The position numbers were made by a program, and so were the translations under genes. The notes under the pieces were generated by a model. That model was not told where the DNA came from. It saw only the letters and a list, made by a program, of their open reading frames with translations, and made no database searches. This document shows, piece by piece, positions 1 to 4,737 of a stretch of DNA of 7,072 nt; the stretch's first letter is position 1, and each line of letters starts with the position of its first letter. The stretch is taken from contig DATHJZ010000154.1 of the NCBI GenBank assembly GCA_035286365.1, positions 1 through 7,072 of the forward strand, written 5' to 3'. The DNA is from CADEED01 sp035286365 (GTDB taxonomy: Bacteria > Pseudomonadota > Gammaproteobacteria > Steroidobacterales > Steroidobacteraceae).

Positions 1-39
1 GCCGTGCCGGGCATCAGGATTCACCTGAAGCGCGGGTAA
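1..39 (+). CDS. Possible 3' end of a plus-strand gene (partial)
   Basis: Frame 1 is open from the window edge to a TAA at 37-39 and reads AVPGIRIHLKRG. It would converge on the MerT-like gene that ends at 50. The stop codon lies in the loop of a GC-rich hairpin, as expected for a gene end. Only 12 codons are visible, so no family can be named, and chance openness of one frame over 36 bases is quite possible. Confidence 0.3.
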   Translation, partial: AVPGIRIHLKRG

Positions 40-46
40 GCCCGCG
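31..46. terminator. GC-rich hairpin, candidate terminator between convergent genes
   Basis: CGCGGG at 31-36 and CCCGCG at 41-46 form a perfect 6-bp stem with a TAAG loop. It lies 4 bp beyond the stop codon of the leftward MerT-like gene and overlaps the stop of a possible rightward gene. No T-run follows on either strand, so it is not a textbook intrinsic terminator. It could act as a weak bidirectional terminator or as a 3'-end stabilising stem. Confidence 0.4.
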
Positions 47-49
47 CAG

Positions 50-442
50 CTATCCGCCCGGTCTAACAAACCACGGCAACACGAACGCGAACAATGCGCC
101 CGCGGCATACGACGCCAGCGACACGGCATACAACACCGCGCTCACCCGCCGCAGCAGCATGCAGCTGCGAGCCGCGGCGGGATCTGCCGGGCATGGCAGG
201 CTGCGCGCGCGCCAGATCATGACGCCGCTCGCCGCCAACAAGACGCCCGCGATGACGAACACCCCGACCTTGTGCTCCGACAGCCAGACGAGCTGCGGAA
301 ACGACGACACCAATCCCACCAATACCGCACCGGCGCCGAGCGACACCAACACCGCCGGCAGCACACAACACAGCAGCGTCGCCGTGCTCGCCAACAGCGT
401 GCCGAACGCGAACCCCACATTGCGCTTGAGTGGATCGATCAC
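50..442 (-). CDS. MerT-like heavy-metal transport membrane protein
   Basis: The 130-residue product is a small inner-membrane protein resembling the mercuric transporter MerT (usually about 116 residues). Visible are a first hydrophobic segment (about 11-46) with a vicinal pair Cys25-Cys26 in ATLLCCVLP, a second helix (about 60-77), a loop with Cys84 and Cys94, and a third helix (about 98-124). MerT likewise carries a Cys pair in helix 1 and two Cys in the loop after helix 2, and these pass Hg(II) inward from periplasmic MerP. The start chosen is a GTG at 442 that overlaps the stop of the MerP-like gene as GTGA, implying translational coupling. A longer upstream reading has no membrane-protein character and would run through the neighbouring gene. 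The ion is unproven: no MerA or MerR is in the window, so another soft metal is possible. Confidence 0.8.
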   Translation of the reverse strand: MIDPLKRNVGFAFGTLLASTATLLCCVLPAVLVSLGAGAVLVGLVSSFPQLVWLSEHKVGVFVIAGVLLAASGVMIWRARSLPCPADPAAARSCMLLRRVSAVLYAVSLASYAAGALFAFVLPWFVRPGG

Positions 443-768
443 TTCGCGGGCGCCTTGAGCGACGCGCGTATTTCCGCCATGGAGCGTTGGTTGCGCGCAA
501 TACCCTTCACGTCGTAACCCGCGTTGGTCAATGCCTTCGTGAGTTCCGCATCGGAGATATCCTGGCCGTCGCGTGTACCGATGGCAACCAGTTTGTTCGC
601 GAGGTTCACGACCACGTCTTCCGTAGCGGGATTCTTGCGCAACGTCTTCTCGATGCCTTGCGCGCAGAAACCGCACACCAATCCATACACTTTCATTTCA
701 ATCGTGCCGCCAGACGCGGCGACGCTGAACAGCGCGCAGACAATCGTCGCGACAGTTAACTTCTTCAT
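439..768 (-). CDS. Periplasmic heavy-metal-associated (HMA) domain protein, MerP-like
   Basis: The 109-residue product begins with a signal peptide (MKK, then a hydrophobic stretch to about residue 18, likely cut around AASG). An HMA-fold domain follows, with the metal site GLVCGFC (Cys32, Cys35) preceding a helix IEKTLRK and the beta strand VVVNLANKLVAIGT. Periplasmic MerP proteins bind one metal ion between such cysteines and hand it to MerT, whose likely gene overlaps by 4 bp downstream. The site departs from the usual GMTCxxC: Met is replaced by Leu, and Gly-Phe sits between the cysteines. A tail of about 20 residues after the HMA fold is extra compared with classical MerP (about 91 residues). 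A GGAG ribosome binding site lies 7 nt before the ATG. The gene follows the outer-membrane-like gene by 16 bp. The HMA assignment is firm; the metal is inferred from context only. Confidence 0.82.
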   Translation of the reverse strand: MKKLTVATIVCALFSVAASGGTIEMKVYGLVCGFCAQGIEKTLRKNPATEDVVVNLANKLVAIGTRDGQDISDAELTKALTNAGYDVKGIARNQRSMAEIRASLKAPAK

Positions 769-784
769 GTAATTGCTCCAATTC

Positions 785-1432
785 CTAAAAATTGACCATG
801 GCCATGGCTTGCAGCTTGCCGTCCTGCGTCACGCCCGCCTCGACCCACGCACCGCGCCTGAACAGCCGCAGCAGCAACGCCCACTCCGTGCCGTCGTGAA
901 TCTCGCCGGTGTAATGACGCCCCTGCACCACGAACCAGGTGGCGAGCGTGTCGGCTTCGTGCTTGTAGGGCGCGACCCCCAACTGCAGCGTGTCGATGCG
1001 GTGCGAGAACGCGGATGATCGGTTCAGATCCGTCTTGAGCGAGCTGTAGATGCGGCGAGTTTCGTAGTCGATCTGCGCGCCCGCGTTCCACGCGAACACG
1101 TCGGAGCGCAGCTCGCTCACGCGCGCGTTGCCGATCGAACCCCACGTGAATACGTTCGCCTGCGCGGATTCCATGTTCCAGCGCTTCACCAGGTAGTTCA
1201 CGCGCGCGTAGGAGATCTCGCGCTTCCGACCGTCGATGTCGCTAGTCAGCTCGAGATATCCGAGACCAAGCGAGTACTTGTAAGTCGGCGCGTAGAAAAC
1301 CTGCGCCTCGTTCATAGTGCCCGCGCCGTACTCGGCCATCACGGTAGTGCCGTGCGCGAAGGCGATGGGTTTTGAGAATGCCGCCGGTGCGCACAACAGC
1401 ACGCACGCGGCCAGGCCGCTAACAACTTTCAT
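785..1432 (-). CDS. Predicted small outer-membrane beta-barrel protein, unknown function
   Basis: The 215-residue product has a signal peptide (MKVV, then a hydrophobic core, Ala-rich end, probable cleavage near AFS-KP at 20-21). The mature part has alternating polar and hydrophobic segments rich in Tyr and Trp (FYAPTYKYSLGLGYLELTS, WALLLRLFRRGAWVEAGVT). It ends in AMAMVNF, with the C-terminal Phe typical of BAM-inserted outer-membrane proteins. The start is the ATG at 1432, preceded by a strong TGGAGG ribosome binding site; a longer open reading upstream runs through the neighbouring gene and lacks export features. It lies 16 bp upstream of the MerP-like gene and 44 bp downstream of the cysteine-rich gene, so the four are probably cotranscribed. 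I do not recognise the family by name. A role in passing or sensing metal at the outer membrane is inferred from neighbours alone. Confidence 0.7.
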   Translation of the reverse strand: MKVVSGLAACVLLCAPAAFSKPIAFAHGTTVMAEYGAGTMNEAQVFYAPTYKYSLGLGYLELTSDIDGRKREISYARVNYLVKRWNMESAQANVFTWGSIGNARVSELRSDVFAWNAGAQIDYETRRIYSSLKTDLNRSSAFSHRIDTLQLGVAPYKHEADTLATWFVVQGRHYTGEIHDGTEWALLLRLFRRGAWVEAGVTQDGKLQAMAMVNF

Positions 1433-1476
1433 GGAACCTCCAGACGAAAAATCGAAACGCTGCGAACAGCTATCGA

Positions 1477-1827
1477 TCAGACGATGGGAGGTGGTTTGAG
1501 CGGAGGATCCGCGAGATAGGCCACGGGCGCGGCGGTGAAGCTGCGCGATTCGACGTGGGCAGTGGATGCGGCGATGAGGGCCATGCTCGGCGCGATGGCC
1601 GCGGCAGAAGTACAGGCGGTGAGGCAGCTTGCCATCGATTGCACGCCGTCCGGACAGCACGGACACTCTGAAACGTGTTTTTCGCCCGCCATCGATTCAG
1701 CGCACGGCGTGGCCTCGCCCTGGAGCAGGGTGAAGGCACTCACCATCGGCGCCGACAGCAGCAGCTGCGCGGCGATCAGCGCATAAGCGACGGGACGGAG
1801 AATGCGGCGAAACACGGTGCCGACCAT
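1477..1827 (-). CDS. Small exported cysteine-rich protein, possibly metal-binding
   Basis: The 116-residue product has a basic N-terminus (FRRILRP), a hydrophobic segment (about 13-31) and a likely signal peptidase site after MVSA (residue 31). The mature part carries six cysteines within 31 residues (Cys42, 55, 57, 58, 68, 72) including ECPCCPDG, plus His51, and ends in a proline-rich tail (DPPLKPPPIV). Clustered thiols in a small periplasmic protein suit metal binding or disulfide bonding. Small exported Cys- or His-rich proteins with Pro-rich tails occur beside copper and other metal resistance genes, but I cannot assign a named family. No Shine-Dalgarno site is clear before the ATG at 1827; a GTG four codons downstream is an alternative start. 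It lies 35 bp after the ATP-grasp gene and opens the four-gene envelope cluster. Confidence 0.65.
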   Translation of the reverse strand: MVGTVFRRILRPVAYALIAAQLLLSAPMVSAFTLLQGEATPCAESMAGEKHVSECPCCPDGVQSMASCLTACTSAAAIAPSMALIAASTAHVESRSFTAAPVAYLADPPLKPPPIV

Positions 1828-1834
1828 AAACGTT

Positions 1835-1862
1835 ACAGACAGGGACCGCCAGTACGGGTTCC
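1835..1862 (-). promoter_or_regulatory. Candidate ECF-sigma-type promoter before the cysteine-rich gene
   Basis: On the minus strand, GGAACC (1862-1857) is followed after exactly 16 bases by GTCTGT (1840-1835). This resembles the GGAAC-type -35 and GTC-type -10 elements of many ECF sigma promoters. It sits in the only gap (35 bp) between the ars-type operon and the envelope metal cluster. The predicted start of transcription falls almost at the ATG at 1827, giving a leaderless or near-leaderless message, or pointing to a slightly later start codon. The same bases also form an imperfect stem (GGGAACC with GGTCCC), so a hairpin is an alternative reading. Confidence 0.35.
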
Positions 1863-3137
1863 CTATTTCAGGGCTGCCACCACGTGCACCGGCGCAAACC
1901 CGCCGCCGGCCGTACGAAAATTTGTCGTTTGCCCCTGATAGAGCCGCGCCGCCATGAGCTGAATCTCGCTGGCATACGCGTAGCACCGGATATCAACCTT
2001 GAACATTTGCCTGGCGCCGGCGACTGTTCGCAACCGCTCGCCGGGCGGCGTCAACTCCTGCGCAACATAGCGGCCATTCATGACGTCCGCGAATGCGCGC
2101 CGGGTGATCTTGTCGCCCCGATACGTCCCGCGGCTGCCGAAGCCATGCAGCGGCTTGAAGAACCACTGCTTGCGTTCATTCCACCACCGCTCACCGCTTC
2201 CCTCCACGGCGCGAGTGGTCGGAATGCCGCGCGTCAGCGCCTCGATATCGTCCAGACTCGCGCCGGCCTGTCGAAGCGCGGCAGCGTCGCTCAATATCGA
2301 GAGATTCTGCTTGTTCGAATACAACGCGTGTGCGTGCGGATGCGGAGTCACCACCGCGAGATTGCGATCGAGTATCTCGCGCATCACACGATGCCGCGGC
2401 TTCTCGAAATAGAAATCCGTGAGCCGGTTGTAGATGAGATCGATCGGACGCCCGCCGATCATGATTTTCTCACCGACGACCTCGAGATCGGTGGAGTCGG
2501 CGATGTACGCGTCGACACCCATCGATTCGAACAACGCCTTGAAGAGCAGGAACTCCGGATGCAGGAACTGCGTCGTGGGCGCCTCGTCGATGATGGCGAT
2601 CGATCGCAGAGGGCGATCTGCGCGCGCCAGGCGCCACTCATTCATGAACATGCCGACAATTCGCTGCTCGAGTTTGTTTGCATCGGCCTGCCCGGAGAGC
2701 AATTCCTCGGCGCCATCGCAACAGGCGCGCTGCGCTGCGCGCAGCGCCACATTTATCAGTGCCCCGCCCGCATTGGTATTGATCTCGATCAACTTCGGGC
2801 CGGCGGACGAAGCGTGAAAATCGAAACCAAGGAAAACTCCTTGCGCCAGCGGCTCGTGTTGGGCGATGGCCGGAGCCATTGGCAGCACGGCCGCACGGTA
2901 CTTCGGTAGCTTCACAATTCGGTGCACTGCCGCAACGATGTGCTGCATTCGCTCCGCATGCATGGCACGAAGAAAAACCGGCGCGTCCGAAAACAGGTGC
3001 GGATGCGAGTCGGCAATCAACCGCGGTTCATTCCTGCAAGCGATGGAGTCCATGCGACGACGAAGCAAAGGCATGTCAGTCAAGGTGCAATCGCATTCGC
3101 GATTCAAGACGTCGGCAGGTTCCGGGATCAGGTTCAT
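1863..3137 (-). CDS. ATP-grasp-type ligase-like protein in ars-type operon
   Basis: The 424-residue product looks like an ATP-grasp enzyme, the superfamily that activates a carboxylate as acyl-phosphate and joins it to an amine or thiol. The C-terminal half shows the nucleotide and Mg signature: FFKPLHGFGSRG with Lys328, YVAQEL with Glu361, FKVDIRCY with Asp382, and a glycine-rich end QTTNFRTAGGG with Asn406. A conserved-looking block, KLIEINTNAGG (about 115-125), sits in the N-terminal half, recalling glutathione-synthetase-like and related ligases. No signal peptide or membrane segment is seen, so it is probably cytoplasmic. The start chosen is the ATG at 3137, which shares its A with the aquaporin stop (TGATG), indicating tight coupling; a GTG just before it is an alternative. 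The substrate is unknown. A peptide or thiol ligase supporting arsenite handling is conceivable, but nothing in the sequence proves it. Confidence 0.75.
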   Translation of the reverse strand: MNLIPEPADVLNRECDCTLTDMPLLRRRMDSIACRNEPRLIADSHPHLFSDAPVFLRAMHAERMQHIVAAVHRIVKLPKYRAAVLPMAPAIAQHEPLAQGVFLGFDFHASSAGPKLIEINTNAGGALINVALRAAQRACCDGAEELLSGQADANKLEQRIVGMFMNEWRLARADRPLRSIAIIDEAPTTQFLHPEFLLFKALFESMGVDAYIADSTDLEVVGEKIMIGGRPIDLIYNRLTDFYFEKPRHRVMREILDRNLAVVTPHPHAHALYSNKQNLSILSDAAALRQAGASLDDIEALTRGIPTTRAVEGSGERWWNERKQWFFKPLHGFGSRGTYRGDKITRRAFADVMNGRYVAQELTPPGERLRTVAGARQMFKVDIRCYAYASEIQLMAARLYQGQTTNFRTAGGGFAPVHVVAALK

Positions 3138-3802
3138 CACGCGGCCACGCGCCGCTCGGCGAACGCGCGCAACAGCAGCGCTCCCGCCACTCCGCCAACG
3201 GCTTGGGCAATGATGAAGCCCGGCGCATCCGCCGGCCGGATACCCGCGAACGTATCGCTGAGCGACCGCCCTATCGTGATCGCCGGATTCGCAAATGACG
3301 TCGAGGCGGTGAACCAGTAGGCGGCGCCTATCCACAACGATACCCGCCACGCCGCTTCATTTACCGACTTGCATCGAAAGGCCACGAACACCAGGCCCGC
3401 CGTCGCGACGATTTCCGAAAGCCATTGCGCACCGCCCGTGCGCACGTGCGTCGATGCTTGAAGTACGGGGAGCTCGAACATCGCGTTTGCGAGCAGCGCT
3501 CCCGCGCAGCAGCCGGTGATTTGCGCGAGAACGTAGAACGCGGCAGAGCGCGCATCCACTTGTCCATTGAGCAGCGCCACGCCCGTGACGACCGGGTTGA
3601 AGTGCGCGCCACTGATGGAGCCCAGCGTGGCGATCAGCGCCGCGAGCACCGCAACCGTTGCGAGTGTGTTTACCAAGAGCGCAATCGCGGCGTTTCCGCC
3701 CGAGAGCCGTTCGGCCATGATGCCTGAGCCAACGACACCCGCGGCCAGCAGCAATGCGCCCAGCGCCTCGGCGCAGACTCTGCGAGTCAGATCATGCGAC
3801 AT
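3137..3802 (-). CDS. Aquaporin-family (MIP) channel of the ars-operon type
   Basis: The 221-residue integral membrane protein has about six hydrophobic segments and the two half-helix loops of the MIP family: SGAHFNPVV (Asn69) and SFANPAITIGRS (Asn172). Aquaglyceroporins encoded in ars operons (AqpS in Sinorhizobium is the named case) let arsenite made by ArsC leave the cell down its gradient. The first loop reads NPV rather than NPA. In the second, the Arg that normally follows NPA directly is Ile, with Arg179 four residues further on. The gene overlaps the arsC end by 11 bp and the ATP-grasp start by 1 bp, and no Shine-Dalgarno site is obvious, so translation is probably coupled. Arsenite as substrate is inferred from position; water, glycerol or other neutral hydroxylated solutes remain possible. 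Confidence 0.88.
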   Translation of the reverse strand: MSHDLTRRVCAEALGALLLAAGVVGSGIMAERLSGGNAAIALLVNTLATVAVLAALIATLGSISGAHFNPVVTGVALLNGQVDARSAAFYVLAQITGCCAGALLANAMFELPVLQASTHVRTGGAQWLSEIVATAGLVFVAFRCKSVNEAAWRVSLWIGAAYWFTASTSFANPAITIGRSLSDTFAGIRPADAPGFIIAQAVGGVAGALLLRAFAERRVAA

Positions 3803-4310
3803 CGTCGGTCGCGGCCGTCTTGCCGATCTCTCGCAGGCGTTCCTGCAGCTTTGCCCGCTCGAGCGATCGAATCGGCAAACTCGTTAAGATGCGGATGCGA
3901 CTTTCGAGTTCGCGAAAAGCAGTGCGAAAGGCCAGCCACTTGTCGGTGTCCGATCCTTCGACGGCGGCGGGGTCCTCGACGCCCCAGTGCGCGGTCATCG
4001 GCTGTCCCGGCCAGATCGGACACATCTCGCCCGCCGCGTTGTCACAGACCGTGAAGACGAAGTCGAGCGGCGGCGCGCCGGGCGCGGCGAACTCGTCCCA
4101 GCTTTTCGACCGCAGCCCATCCGTTGGCATGTTCATCTGCTTCAGCAGCTCGAGTGCAATCGGGTGCACCCTGCCCTTCGGCGAACTGCCGGCGCTGAAA
4201 CCCACGAATTTGCCGCGGCCCCAGTGATTGATGAGGCTTTCGGCCAGAATGCTACGCGCGGAATTTCCGGTGCAGAGAATGAGCACGTTGAACGGCTGTT
4301 CGATGTTCAT
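3792..4310 (-). CDS. arsC: Arsenate reductase, low-molecular-weight phosphatase type
   Basis: The 172-residue cytoplasmic enzyme reduces arsenate to arsenite. It has the phosphatase-like P-loop CTGNSARS near the N-terminus (nucleophile Cys13, Arg19), the GFSAGSSPKGRVHP block, the general-acid Asp113 in WGVEDPAA, and Cys89 and Cys97 in VCDNAAGEMCP. These cysteines fit the relay in which the arsenylated Cys is resolved and then regenerated by thioredoxin or glutaredoxin; which reductant is used cannot be seen. The start was set at the ATG at 4310 because AGGTGG lies 5 nt before it, overlapping the arsR stop. A GTG three codons upstream has no ribosome binding site and is less likely. The C-terminal part after about residue 120 extends beyond the core fold. 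The gene follows arsR directly and overlaps the channel gene by 11 bp. Confidence 0.94.
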   Translation of the reverse strand: MNIEQPFNVLILCTGNSARSILAESLINHWGRGKFVGFSAGSSPKGRVHPIALELLKQMNMPTDGLRSKSWDEFAAPGAPPLDFVFTVCDNAAGEMCPIWPGQPMTAHWGVEDPAAVEGSDTDKWLAFRTAFRELESRIRILTSLPIRSLERAKLQERLREIGKTAATDDVA

Positions 4311-4319
4311 CTTGTCCAC

Positions 4320-4676
4320 CTATGCGGCGCGCTTGCGCTTCGCAGGCTTCGGCATCGGTGCCGGCGCGCAAACCGGGGCACATGTGCCGCCGCTGGCGGC
4401 ACAGCAGTTGTCGGTGAGGTAGCCGACGAGTTCGTTCATTGCCGCGAAATCCGCGCTGTAGATCAGATGCCGGCTCATGCGCGCCTGTCTGATCAACCCC
4501 GCCCGATGCAATGACTGCAGATGAAACGTGAGCGAGGACGGCAACAGGCCGACGCGCTCGCCAATGACACCGGCTGGCAAGCCATCGGGACCCTGCTCAA
4601 TCAGGAGTCGATAAATCGCGAGGCGATAGTCGTGGGCAAGCGCCGCGAGGGCGCCGATGACCTGAGGGGCTTTCAT
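4320..4676 (-). CDS. arsR: ArsR-family metalloregulator with C-terminal cysteines
   Basis: The 118-residue winged-helix repressor of the ArsR/SmtB family should dimerise on the operator just upstream and release it on binding arsenite. The core reads from ALAALAHDYRLAIYRLL through the recognition region LLPSSLTFHLQSLHRAGLI to the wing RQARMSRHLIYS. The usual ELCVCDL thiol site of plasmid-type ArsR in the recognition-helix region is absent. Instead, cysteines cluster at the C-terminus in DNCCAASGGTCAPVC (Cys91, 92, 99, 103), resembling the Acidithiobacillus ferrooxidans ArsR site, where a CC pair plus one later Cys bind As(III). A basic tail (PKPAKRKRAA) follows. The ATG at 4676 lies only a few bases after the predicted transcription start and lacks a Shine-Dalgarno site. 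First gene of the operon; arsC follows at once. Confidence 0.93.
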   Translation of the reverse strand: MKAPQVIGALAALAHDYRLAIYRLLIEQGPDGLPAGVIGERVGLLPSSLTFHLQSLHRAGLIRQARMSRHLIYSADFAAMNELVGYLTDNCCAASGGTCAPVCAPAPMPKPAKRKRAA

Positions 4677-4682
4677 GGCGCC

Positions 4683-4714
4683 GCACGATATTACGAGGAT
4701 TGTCGTAATGTCAA
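4683..4714 (-). promoter_or_regulatory. arsR operon promoter
   Basis: On the minus strand, a perfect TTGACA -35 box lies at 4714-4709. Candidate -10 boxes are TAATAT (4693-4688, 15-bp spacer) or TATCGT (18-bp spacer); each matches four of six consensus bases. Either places the transcript start about 0 to 8 nt before the arsR ATG, so the arsR message would have almost no leader. The ArsR-type inverted repeat fills the spacer, the usual arrangement for repression by blocking RNA polymerase. Confidence 0.75.
4690..4709. promoter_or_regulatory. ArsR-type operator (perfect 7-6-7 inverted repeat)
   Basis: ATTACGA (4690-4696) and TCGTAAT (4703-4709) are perfect inverted arms around a 6-bp spacer GGATTG. 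Allowing one mismatch, the symmetry extends to GA at 4687-4688 and TC at 4711-4712. The site starts 14 bp upstream of the arsR start codon and overlaps the promoter, so autoregulation by ArsR is strongly suggested. No second copy was noticed elsewhere in the window. Confidence 0.8.
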
Positions 4715-4716
4715 CG

Positions 4717-4737
4717 AAATGGGGTCAGGCCCCATTT
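4717..4737. repeat. GC-rich palindrome after the aldo/keto reductase gene
   Basis: AAATGGGG (4717-4724) and CCCCATTT (4730-4737) form a perfect 8-bp stem with a 5-nt loop TCAGG. It starts 1 bp past the reductase stop codon and ends 2 bp before the ars -35 box. On the plus strand it runs into TTTTTA, and on the minus strand into ATTTCGTT. It may terminate the reductase transcript and insulate the ars promoter. GGGGTCAG-type palindromes are scattered through many proteobacterial genomes, some as REP-like elements, so it could be a dispersed repeat; only one copy is present here. Confidence 0.6.

Noticed and set aside
443..676. N-terminal extension of the MerT-like frame
   Set aside because: The extension overlaps the MerP-like gene out of frame, is Arg-rich and lacks any membrane or signal character; the GTG at 442 with a GTGA overlap is a better start.
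50..768. Classical mercury resistance operon (mer)
   Set aside because: MerP-like and MerT-like proteins are present, but no MerR, MerA or mer operator is seen, so the full mer label is not supported.
1433..1666. N-terminal extension of the outer-membrane protein frame
   Set aside because: It would run through the Cys-rich gene and place the signal peptide internally; the ATG at 1432 has a strong ribosome binding site.
2732..2747. 16-bp perfect GC palindrome GCGCTGCGCGCAGCGC
   Set aside because: It lies inside the ATP-grasp gene in an Ala-, Arg- and Cys-coding stretch, where repeated GC-rich codons readily create symmetry.
1884..2909. Long plus-strand open frame of 341 codons
   Set aside because: It lies antisense to the well-supported ATP-grasp gene, its translation is rich in Arg, His and Ala with no motif, and GC-rich coding DNA commonly gives such shadow frames.
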